DNA of 18,035 bases, from NCBI GenBank assembly GCA_025331435.1, contig JAIWNI010000240.1:1-18035 (forward strand). Direction: 5' to 3'. Positions 9,653 through 16,325 of the stretch are shown piece by piece. The stretch's first letter is position 1, and each line of letters opens with the position of its first letter. The DNA is from Choanephora cucurbitarum. Lineage: Eukaryota; Mucoromycota; Mucoromycetes; Mucorales; Choanephoraceae. Under the pieces are notes generated by a model. The model searched no databases. It saw nothing but the letters and a program-made list of their open reading frames with translations, and was not told the DNA's origin. Both the position numbers and the translations under genes were made by a program.

Positions 9653-9681
9653 TAGATTTTAACCTAGAATTTTTTATAGTG
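9653..9681 (-). repeat. CACTA right terminal inverted repeat
   Basis: Ends AGAATTTTTTATAGTG and mirrors the left end; it is followed by the target duplication GTA at 9682-9684. An AACCTAGA subterminal copy overlaps it. Confidence 0.88.
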
Positions 9682-10654
9682 GTAGTTGCTTAGAAAAGTC
9701 GAACAAGAAAAGCACTCACAAACAATATGACACTTTGTGGAAATAATGGGTAAAATGGTGTACGGACAAGAATCCGACAAAAGATTCTTTAGGATATAAT
9801 TAAAAGGCAGTATTGGAATACCTTGTAGATCACAACCAATTCTCTTCTCAACATTTGAATACCATGCGATCAGCAATAGCGTACGTCTATCGAGTAACTC
9901 ATCCTGATAAACCACCCATAGCATTCAACAAGAGAATAATACAATTTCTTAAGGCCAAAACACGAAAGGATTCAAGATTGAGAAACAATAACAAGGAAGT
10001 TTACCCTGTCAAACCTGTGTTGAATTTGATACGTGGTTGGGATGAAAATACCTAGCTACCTTTACAAAGACTCCAATTAAACACTCTCATGTTGTTGGCA
10101 AGCGCTACTATGTGGGGACCCCGATTGGATATGCGTATTTTACAATACCGAGATGTGAAGTTTCAAGTAGATGATGATCATGAGGTCAAGGGTGTAACTT
10201 TACTGGTAAGAAGCCCGAAAAAAATTGACTCTAAGCAATCAATACTTGGTGTGATTGGAGAAGAAAAGGTGTGTCCTGTGAGTACGCTATGGAGATTTAT
10301 TGACAAGACGAAGGAGTTCCGAAGAATGATGAACGAAGACCATACTCTGTTCTTGACCTACTTGTCATCGAGTGACAAAGAAAAGGGGCCTGTATTACGA
10401 AAAACGGTTGGAAATTGGATCAAGGAAGCGTTAAAAGAAGCAAGCATCAACACTGAAATTTACGAAGCACACTCGTTGAGAGCAGCTGCAAGCACAGAAG
10501 CAATGATGAAGGGTGCAACATTTCAAGAAGTAAAGACTCCCCGTAATCGGAGTCAAAATTTCGACACAGTCGAAGACTACTACTTCAGACCGCCCAACCA
10601 GCATGAAGCAGGTAAGCAGTTGACAGAACAAATTCTTCAATCAACGAAAAACAG

Positions 10655-10734
10655 AACCACATCCGAGGTCGGAGTGAGCCATACGGCTATTGTGGTAAGC
10701 ACGATCCACAATAGTCAAGCTGGCGAAACGAAAA
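10655..10734 (-). repeat. DIRS internal complementary region
   Basis: Bases 10655-10695 are complementary to the left outer end 4747-4787 (39 of 41). Bases 10716-10734 are complementary to the right outer end 10923-10941 (17 of 19). The two parts lie side by side, so this region records the joined ends of the element and serves as template for restoring them during circle formation in the accepted DIRS model. It overlaps the 3' end of the recombinase frame. It fixes the right border of the inserted copy near 10941. Confidence 0.9.
10687..10714. repeat. Core inverted repeat at the joined-end junction
   Basis: Arms CTATTGTGG and CCACAATAG flank the spacer TAAGCACGAT. Inverted, it matches the left-end core at 4729-4754 with four transition differences in the spacer. 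It sits exactly between the two parts of the internal complementary region, where the circle junction should be. This makes it the best candidate for the recombinase crossover site. Confidence 0.65.
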
Positions 10735-10739
10735 TAGGG

Positions 10740-10780
10740 AATGTGGTGGGTGCCCACCCTTGAACAATGCCGTGGCATTG
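10740..10780 (+). repeat. Two adjacent short hairpins, degenerate third copy of the left end
   Basis: GGTGGG-TG-CCCACC (10745-10758) and CAATGCC-GT-GGCATTG (10765-10780) are near-perfect hairpins. The stretch as a whole resembles the left end (4729-4765) in direct orientation, sharing GTGCCCACC and then CAAT-GCCGT-GG at similar spacing. It also spans the recombinase stop codon. It could be a duplicate end copy or simply a 3'-processing structure. Confidence 0.4.
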
Positions 10781-10836
10781 GTTCTCCCGCCCCAAAAAGG
10801 ATTGAAAAATTGATTGATTTGGCCTAGATAGATATG

Positions 10837-10941
10837 AAGAAATAGAATATAGCATATATTTTCTTTTTATTCATTATCAGAGAATAAAAGCGCGGCTAGA
10901 GAGCCTATAACCACATCCTCTGTCTTCGTTTCGCCAACTTG
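10837..10941 (-). repeat. DIRS right inverted terminal repeat and right outer end
   Basis: Bases 10837-10918 mirror the left repeat 4778-4860. The last 23 bases (TCTGTCTTCGTTTCGCCAACTTG) are specific to the right end and are matched by the internal complementary region. Sequence after 10941 returns to the Ty3 gag. Confidence 0.9.
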
Positions 10942-11159
10942 GCCTTTTCGCGAAATGAAAATCAGTCTTGTGAATGCCACTAAGACTAATGGAAACTTGA
11001 ATGTGGTCAATAACAATCAAGGTCGAAGCGTATATCAAAAAGCCATTCCCATGTTATCTTTGTAGACAAAAAGACCACCCAAAGATGGATTGTCCTGTTC
11101 TCAAAGCGGAAGGTCAAGCTCAAGGCGATCAAGAAAAGGGAAAAGCCAAAGCACATTAG
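10942..11159 (+). pseudogene. Ty3/gypsy Gag, C-terminal part with zinc knuckle
   Basis: This is the nucleocapsid part of the same Gag that begins at 4004. The segment opens with REMKISLVNATKTNGNLNV in the frame that was open just left of the DIRS insertion. After a one-base shift near 11040 it reads PFPCYLCRQKDHPKMDCPV, a complete CX2CX4HX4C zinc knuckle at 11052-11093 with all four ligands present. Zinc knuckles of this kind bind the element RNA. A basic, Gln/Gly/Lys-rich tail ends at a stop at 11157-11159, which may be the true Gag end or a secondary stop. The knuckle is the best-preserved Gag motif here. Confidence 0.88.
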
Positions 11160-11885
11160 TGAACATTGGAGGTTCTGATGTGCAATCTAAACAAATAAAT
11201 CCTCCTCTCAATCCCAAAAATACTCAAATCCATTATGTTAATATCGTGTCTCAAATGCTTGTGTTAAGTGTTGTTCCCAAGAGAAGAAGAACTGATCAAG
11301 CAACTGAACTAAATACAGGAGGTCAAGTTTCGAGTCAAAATCCTTTTCCTACATTTATTGCACCACACAATCTTTCACAACAAGGGTCCAGTATTCCTCA
11401 AGTTCGTACAACAACCAATTCTATTAAATCATCAAACACTGGTTTAGCTATGCCTGATATTCCAGTACAGACCATGCCAAATCCAAAGGTCCCACCCATC
11501 TATAGCACAAATCGAGTCAATTCAGAAAAGCAAAAAGGCGAAGAAAAGCCTAGGACAATGGAAGACAAAAGAAGCAAAGAAAAAGAAAACCCGTGCGTTA
11601 TCTCAGATTGCAAAGAAACACTCAGAAGATCTTGTCTGCATTAGCCGGCGCAAATTCAGGTCTATCATTGCTTAATAGGGTCATGTTGGGTAAAGAAGCT
11701 CAAGGAGATATTGTAGCTGCTGTTCGCACTATGTAAGCTACCAAAAAGAACAAGGCCGCCATGAAATTGATTGTTGAACCTGGTGATGTGACTTTGCTTA
11801 TGAAAATTAACCATGCTCAACTTCTAAACAACGGGAGTGTCTCTGGTCAAATCAATAATGAATCGGATGTTGAAGAATTAAAAAA
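11160..11885 (+). pseudogene. Ty3 Gag-Pol linker and pre-protease region, broken
   Basis: This low-complexity linker is rich in Pro, Ser, Thr and Asn (for example SSQNPFPTFIAPHNLSQQ and PKVPPIYSTN), readable in one frame from 11090 to 11644. It is followed by a Lys/Arg/Glu-rich stretch. A frameshift near 11600 leads to LSALAGANSGLSLLNRVMLG and a conserved-looking KEAQGDIVAAVRT block, then a stop at about 11734 where Gln would fit. A further shift near 11880 enters the protease frame. The region is assigned by its place between zinc knuckle and protease. I recognise no enzymatic motif in it. Confidence 0.55.
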
Positions 11886-12602
11886 TCGGCATATGATTGG
11901 ACTTTTAATTCTGAATCCAATTATGATGAAGGTTCTAGTTCTGACTCCGAGAGTGAATCTGAGTTCTCCACTGCTACTAGTGCCATATCTCAAGGATTTG
12001 ATATCAATTCGATTAGGTTAAGTGCTCTACTACGTGCTCCTGTATTAATCGATGGACAATTGGTAGATTGTATCTGTGATACTGATGCTGATGTGAGTGT
12101 GATGAATGAAGCTTTAGCCAAGAAACTAAAGGTGGACCCTACTCACATTGATGAAATGATACTGGTATCCTTTGACGATAAGAAGCATTGTTATCCAGCA
12201 AAAATCAGTGCCAATGTGACTATCCATGTCGCAGATCATAATCGTCCTGAACACTTTTGGATTCAACCGCAATCGACCACAAGAATAAGTGACTACCGTA
12301 TTATTGGCATGACATGATTCAAGAAGTACGATATTACTATTCATATCGCAGAAGATACTATCTACATCCCTACTAGTGAAGGTCAAGTTGCTCAATTACG
12401 TGGTGCTTCGAATCGTAATGCATTGAATTACAAGCAAACTGAAGATATTGCTGAAGTTTTTGCTGTAACCATAATGGACAATGATTTAAGTCAAGACAGT
12501 AGTAACATTGAAGTCAAGACTTATGCTCAAGACATCATGAACGAAGAAACAGAAATAGCCGAGTCACTCACTTTTAAACATATTCAAAATGACGAAATAT
12601 AA
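11886..12602 (+). pseudogene. Ty3/gypsy aspartic protease, broken active site
   Basis: This would cleave the retrotransposon polyprotein. The frame opens with an acidic Ser/Glu-rich spacer (SSSDSESESEF), then LLRAPVLIDGQLVDCICDTD and ADVSVMNEALAKKLKV. The active-site triad expected as Asp-Thr/Ser-Gly appears as Asp-Thr-Asp (12078-12086), so the conserved Gly is replaced by Asp, a change that should inactivate the enzyme. The flap-side block ISDYRIIGMT*FKKYD carries TGA at 12315-12317 where Trp is usual. A second stop is at 12600-12602, where Gln would fit before NILAQYKEVF. The same frame continues into the reverse transcriptase without a shift. Confidence 0.82.
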
Positions 12603-13439
12603 AACATTCTTGCTCAGTATAAAGAAGTCTTTGTTGAAGTGAGTGGTTCTGGATTGGACAGCTTCATGAATCATGATATCCCTTTGAAGGAAGAAAAGCC
12701 GATTCCAATACGTTCAAAACCTTTTCGTTTAACTTGGAATGAAGAGGAAACAATAAGGGTTGAAATCAAGAAAATACTTAAATTGAAGTTGATAAGAGCA
12801 TCGCCTGGCCTATTGTGCAGTCCATGTATATCTGTCAAAAAAAACAACGGAAAGCTACGATTGGTCATCGACTATAGAAAGCTTAATTCCATGACGCTCA
12901 AGTCAGGGTACGCTTTGCCAATTATCGATCATCTATTGGATCACTTAGGCGGTAATAAGTTCTTCTTAGTAATTGATTGCGCAAGTGGGTTTTGGCAGGT
13001 GTCTCTAGATGAACAAAGCAAAGAATACACTGGATTTGTAACCTTACACGGCTGTTATGAATTCAACGTTATGCCTTTTGGTTTGACCTCTGCAAGTAGC
13101 ACTTTCCAAAGAATGATGCAAGTTCTTTTGGGACCTTATATTGGTGAATTCGTCTTTGTATTCATCGATGATTTGATCATATTTTCCAAGGCTCTGGAAG
13201 AACATCGTGTTCACTGTAGATTGATACTGGAGAAATGTCTTGAACATAATTCGCGCTTGAATCTTACCAAGAGTCACTTCTTGAAGCCAAAAGTCAAATA
13301 TTTCGGTCATGAGGTTTCAGCTGAAGGAATATATCCACATTCAAAAAACATGAACAAGATCACAAATTTTGCTACTCCCAAAAACTTGGACGAAGTACGC
13401 TCATTTCTGGGTACCACCGGATACATAGACGCTTCGTAA
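12603..13439 (+). pseudogene. Ty3/gypsy reverse transcriptase domain, largely intact
   Basis: This is the longest uninterrupted coding stretch of the window. It begins with YKEVFVEVSG and the approach motif HDIPLKEEKPIPIRSKPFRL, then the fingers (SPCISVKKNNGKLRLVIDYR), VIDCASGFWQV with the first catalytic Asp at 12975-12977, MPFGLTSASSTFQRMM, and the active box FIDD (13161-13172), with Phe for the usual Tyr. The connection starts with LKPKVKYFGHEVS and continues to FLGTTGYI. A one-base change near 13425 throws the frame to a stop at 13437-13439, and the true sequence goes on in another frame with FVNSYAAMAQSLSKLT. The Ty3 family is clear from VPFGL-type and LGHxVS-type motifs. Confidence 0.95.
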
Positions 13440-13975
13440 ATAGCTATGCAGCTATGGCCCAATCATTAAGCAAGTTGACTCGTAAAGGGCAAGCATTTGT
13501 ATGGGAAAAAGAACAATAACAAAGTTTCGAATTTCTGAAAGCAGCATTGATAAAACCATCTATTCTCGCCTTCCCAAACAAAGATGAAGTTCAGATATTG
13601 ACCACTGATTCCTTAACGAAAGGCTTTGCTGGAATACTGTCTCAATCGCCCAATGGTGATAAACAAGATGAGATAGTCATAGCTTATGTAACCACAACCG
13701 TCTCGGCCGCTCAAAAGAACTATGCAGCTGAACACTTGGAGGGATATGCAATCGTTTAAGCAGTCACTCATTTTTGTCACTATCTCTTGGGAAGACATTT
13801 CATCCTTCGTACTGATAGCGCCGCGTTGTATCACATTTTGAAGTCAGAGAACCCAAGCGTCAAGTTGTCAAGATGGGCAGCTATTATCCTGGAGTATAAT
13901 TTTACAGCGGACCACATACTAGAGAAAATCAACCCCGCTGATAATCTATCAAGATTACTCCCAGAAGGATTGTGA
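13440..13975 (+). pseudogene. Ty3/gypsy connection and RNase H domain, broken
   Basis: This part removes the RNA strand during replication. After the frameshift it reads LTRKGQAFVWEKEQ, a stop at 13517-13519 where Gln fits, then FEFLKAALIKPSILAFP. The RNase H residues are TTDSLTKGFAGIL with Asp at 13607-13609, EHLEGYAIV with Glu at 13739-13741, and RTDSAALYHIL with Asp at 13814-13816; the last Asp is in NPADNLSR. A stop at 13757-13759 lies inside the IV*AVTHF motif, where Trp is usual. The domain ends with LLPEGL and a stop at about 13973-13975. The length is normal for the family. Confidence 0.9.
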
Positions 13976-14199
13976 CTTGTGGTGTTAATCCACATCTGTT
14001 TGGCTTATACTCTCACACGAAACATACAAAACGGTTACCGGCGAAGTGTCCTAACAAACAATGTGTCATTTCAAATCTACTATTTTTATTTTAATTTTAT
14101 ATTCTTCAAACGAACGATGCCTTTTATCTTTCTTTCTTTCTCACAACTACTCATGAAGTATCCTTGGTTTATTGCTCTATTCCAATATCTCTTTAACAG
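13976..14199 (+). other. Spacer between RNase H and integrase with a T-rich tract
   Basis: This stretch joins two domains normally linked in one polyprotein, so it should be coding, but only poor, aromatic-rich translation is seen. It holds a T-rich tract (about 14070-14150) ending in TTTAACAG at 14193-14200, which looks like a 3' splice site, but no convincing donor was found upstream. It may be decayed linker or a small insertion. Confidence 0.35.
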
Positions 14200-15166
14200 G
14201 TCTTACCCTATCGATGCATACAAGGTGATCAAGCAAAAGATACGTCGTCATGCGCAAAAGTATCATGTTATGGGTGAAGATCTTATAGAGAAGTCTACGG
14301 GAGAAAAGTCTTACATGAAGCGATTAAAGCTGAAACTTTTGCAAGAATACATAAAGAGAACCACTTAGGCCTACGAAACTTAACAAGACTGTTAACTGAT
14401 AATATCGTATAGTGATGCATATGCCAAGGCAAAGCAAGTAGTATCAAGTTCGTTATCTACCAGAAACATGCAAGACCCAAGTTTTTTAGGACTTATATGG
14501 CAAAACCAATCCGCACCCCATCACAACTATTTTATCTTGTTGAGGTAGACGCTGTAGGATCTTTATAGGAGACATTCTTTGGGTATAAATACATACTTAC
14601 CGGGATCGATCAACCAACAAGATAGCCTATCGCTCTAGCTGTTGCTGGCCTTAACGAAAAACAACCATCCATTTCTACTTACATTGTCTGGTCTACTATC
14701 ATAGTGCTCCTCGCTTCATTCTGTCGGATCGTGGTAGTAACTTTACCTCTGAATTCACCACTAAGTTCCTCATGCATATAGGTTGTAAGAGTGTCTTCAC
14801 CACTGCCTTTCGTCCGCAAGTAATTGGCAGTTGCGAGCGTCTGAACCCGTCATTAGTCAAGACCATGAGAAAGCTGTGTGCCGAAAACAAAGATATCCAA
14901 GAGTGGGATCTCTACGTAAATTCTGCTCTGATGACCTTGCGCATAATGGTAATTGAATCCACGGGTTACTCACCCATTCAAATCTTATACGGTTATCAAA
15001 TGTTGATTCCTGCAGTCTGGCAAGCACCTCTCCATGGATATGAAGAAGGCAATCTGGAACATGATTTGGCCGAAAGAACAAGATTCGTCAGCAAAGAGTT
15101 GAGCAGAATAAGAGAAAATGCAAGAGAAGATTCTGACGTAGAAAAAAGAAATTACGCAAAACGTTA
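14200..15166 (+). pseudogene. Ty3/gypsy integrase, broken
   Basis: This enzyme would insert the DNA copy. The zinc-binding half is visible as HKENH (H-x3-H, 14350-14364), but the expected Cys pair is FVIY (14449-14460), so both Cys are lost. The catalytic core has its first Asp in VEVDAVGSL (14548-14550), the second in LSDRGSNFTSEF (14727-14729), and Glu in GSCERLN (14835-14837). The last two are 36 codons apart, the D,D35E spacing. TGYSPIQILYG follows. Stops lie at 14566-14568 (Gln fits) and 14623-14625 (TAG at the expected Trp of TR*PIALAV). Frameshifts fall near 14300, 14440 and 14690. From 14727 to 15166 the frame is open. The core is unmistakable but the protein cannot be functional. Confidence 0.92.
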
Positions 15167-15458
15167 AAACAAACAAGTACATCCTACCAAGCAATACAAA
15201 GTAGGAGAACAAGTCTTCATGAAAGAGATGGTGACCAAGAACAAGTTTGATGACAAGTGGGTTGGTCCACTAACTGTTATCCAAGCCAACAAAAGTGGGA
15301 CATATTATCTGGAATATTTAGAAACTGGAGAAATCAAGAATGCTGTCAATGATGATTTACTCAAACCGTTTGTCGAATTAAGAAATCTGGCGCCTGATGT
15401 TAAAGTCGTCACTGCTCATGAATGTTTCAAGACGTGGGTATCGCAATCTTCAAGTTGA
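15167..15458 (+). pseudogene. Integrase C-terminal GPF/Y module
   Basis: A short tail after the integrase stop reads HPTKQYKVGEQVFMKEM, then FDDKWVGPLTVIQ with the GPF/Y motif as GPL (15264-15272), followed by GTYYLEYLETGEI and DDLLKPFVE. This module helps integrase multimerise and bind DNA in Ty3-type elements. It is one stop codon away from the integrase core frame and in the same frame, so the stop at 15164-15166 is a late lesion. The open frame ends at 15456-15458. Confidence 0.85.
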
Positions 15459-15664
15459 CTATCTGTGGAAGTGCAAAATATATTTTGAAGGAACTGTTGT
15501 TAAGTCGTGAGATAATGAACAGAATATTGATTTTTGCAGACCTCAAATTACGTGCAAGCACCGATATTGGTACGGGAACTGAATTGACTCTTTCCTTGAG
15601 CCGGGAGAACTCTGCCATTTCGATAAAGCAGCCTTGTTCGTCCCAAAATGGAACTTCAACTTAA
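15425..15664 (+). pseudogene. Possible chromodomain remnant after the GPF/Y module
   Basis: In the frame starting with RRGYRNLQVDYLWKCKIYFE (from about 15428) the sequence resembles the YLVKWKGY core of chromodomains that some Ty3 elements carry at the integrase end. The resemblance is short, with stops soon after. If real, the element would be a chromovirus-type Ty3 retrotransposon. Another frame (15422-15664) is open but shows no motif. Low confidence. Confidence 0.25.
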
Positions 15665-16004
15665 TTTGAAATCTTGCCTTGTCACTTTAACTTTTTATCA
15701 ATACGTCAACATTTAGTCTCGACCAACTCATTGTTTATCACTCACTTATATCTTCGTCACAAATATTTGAGCAACTTACTTTTCTGTTTACTTTGGTTAC
15801 ATTTCTATCTTTGTAAACTTTCCGTCTATTTGTTTTATCTTTTTCTTTATATATTCTCACCTCTTTGCAATATTTTCTCAATGATGTATCTCATGACAAA
15901 CATCACAATTAGTATAAATAGCAATATACATTTTATCCAAAGTAAACGAGAATCATAATTGTTATCCACTACGGCGCATATTCGAACCCAACTGATATTT
16001 TATG

Positions 16005-16021
16005 TTAGTAACTCTGCAAAA
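16005..16021 (+). repeat. Terminal-repeat-like motif, inverted partner of 3436-3452
   Basis: TTAGTAACTCTGCAAAA is followed by AAAGTGTCTCTAGATTT, a form reminiscent of Tc1/mariner terminal repeats beginning near a TA. It is the inverted counterpart of 3436-3452 with one transition difference. It may mark the left end of a decayed small DNA element or MITE extending to the right. Confidence 0.4.
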
Positions 16022-16313
16022 AAAGTGTCTCTAGATTTCAAAAATACATAGGTAAGGTATTATCATGGATTTGAATGATAAAAGTGTCGACTTTGTTTAG
16101 TTTGAGTAAGTCCTGTAAGTTACAAGAAGCTCTCTGCTAAGTTTCAAGTCGATCGGTGATGGTGAAGTGATCTTTGTTTTTTTCATGTTAAATTTGTTGA
16201 ATAAAAAATCTTAAGTCAAAAAGAAATAGCAGAGGAAAGAAAATTTTTATTTGAATACAGAAAAAGAGATGAGAGAAATCAAACTGATTCTCAGTGAATT
16301 CTCAAAAAGAGTT

Positions 16314-16325
16314 AAGATGGGGGGA
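16314..16325 (+). other. Candidate polypurine tract
   Basis: The string AAGATGGGGGGAT is followed by AGTTACG. A purine run ending just before an LTR start (commonly TGTTACG-like) primes plus-strand synthesis in Ty3 elements. If this is the tract, the Ty3 3' LTR would start near 16326 and the region 15459-16313 would be element sequence or another insertion. There is no matching 5' LTR start to support it. Confidence 0.2.

Larger units (their letters stand above)
8325..9668. repeat. CACTA subterminal repeat family TCTAGGTT
   Basis: The word TCTAGGTTA occurs on the plus strand at 8325, 8445, 9385 and 9532. Its inverse AACCTAGA occurs at 9491 and 9661, and a shorter form ACCTAGA at 9650. A second 13-bp word, AAGATTATAACCC, occurs at 9398 and 9577. 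In CACTA elements such short subterminal repeats bind the element's DNA-binding protein. Here the copies crowd the right 300 bases and the left 180, leaving the middle free of them. Confidence 0.65.
8271..9681. mobile_element. CACTA (En/Spm-type) DNA transposon, non-autonomous, 1411 bp
   Basis: The ends are terminal inverted repeats starting CACTATAAAAAATTCTA (8271-8299 and 9653-9681, 27 of 29 positions matching). The flanking bases are GTA on both sides (8268-8270 and 9682-9684), a 3-bp duplication as expected of CACTA elements. Both subterminal regions carry copies of TCTAGGTT in both orientations, another feature of this superfamily. No transposase motif was found, so the copy would depend on an enzyme encoded elsewhere. 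It lies between the RNase H and recombinase blocks of the DIRS element and therefore inserted after that element. Confidence 0.85.
9685..10763 (+). pseudogene. DIRS-like tyrosine recombinase, broken by three stops
   Basis: This enzyme would join the circular DNA copy to the genome. One frame runs the whole length without a frameshift: a core-binding part with STHKQYDTLWK and HLNTMRSAIAYVYRVTHP, then the catalytic part. The first catalytic Arg is probably in MWGPRLDMRILQYRDV (10122-10124). The HxxR box is HSLR at 10470-10481, and the nucleophile is a Tyr in DYYFRPP (10578-10583). Stops lie at 9744 (Gln expected in LWK*WVKWC), 9801 and 10053. The frame then reads through into the internal complementary region (TTSEVGVSHTAIVV) and ends at 10761-10763, as is usual for overlapping ends in DIRS elements. 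The start was probably fused to or overlapping the RT/RNase H frame and is separated from it by the CACTA insertion. Confidence 0.9.
4729..10941 (+). mobile_element. DIRS-like tyrosine-recombinase retrotransposon
   Basis: DIRS-type elements encode Gag, RT/RNase H and a tyrosine recombinase, integrate a circular intermediate, leave no target duplication, and have inverted terminal repeats plus an internal complementary region. All of these are visible here: inverted repeats at 4778-4860 and 10837-10918, an internal complementary region at 10655-10734 matching the two outer ends, and the genes in the expected order. Two later insertions lengthen it (solo LTR 5475-6076, CACTA 8271-9681); without them the element is about 4.2 kb. 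No methyltransferase domain, found in some DIRS elements, was seen. The limits are set by the internal complementary region and by reading-frame continuity of the interrupted Ty3 gag. Confidence 0.92.
4004..15458 (+). mobile_element. Ty3/gypsy LTR retrotransposon, decayed and interrupted
   Basis: The order Gag, zinc knuckle, aspartic protease, reverse transcriptase, RNase H, integrase, GPF/Y module is the Ty3/gypsy order. The element is split in its gag gene by a 6.2-kb DIRS-like insertion (4729-10941), so its own length here is only about 5.2 kb. All domains contain stops or frameshifts, and at least two key residues of the protease and integrase zinc finger are changed. No envelope-like gene was seen. 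The limits given are the first and last readable codons; LTRs were not recognised at either end, so the true element extends further. It should be a dead copy. Confidence 0.88.

Noticed and set aside
15674..15958. 94-residue Phe/Leu/Tyr-rich frame that looks membrane-spanning
   Set aside because: Hydrophobicity follows from T-rich DNA; there is no start context, signal or family resemblance.
1090..16163. Shared 13-mer GATCGGTGATGGT at 1090-1102 and 16151-16163
   Set aside because: Flanking sequence does not align, so it is probably chance; not evidence of a second Tc1 copy.
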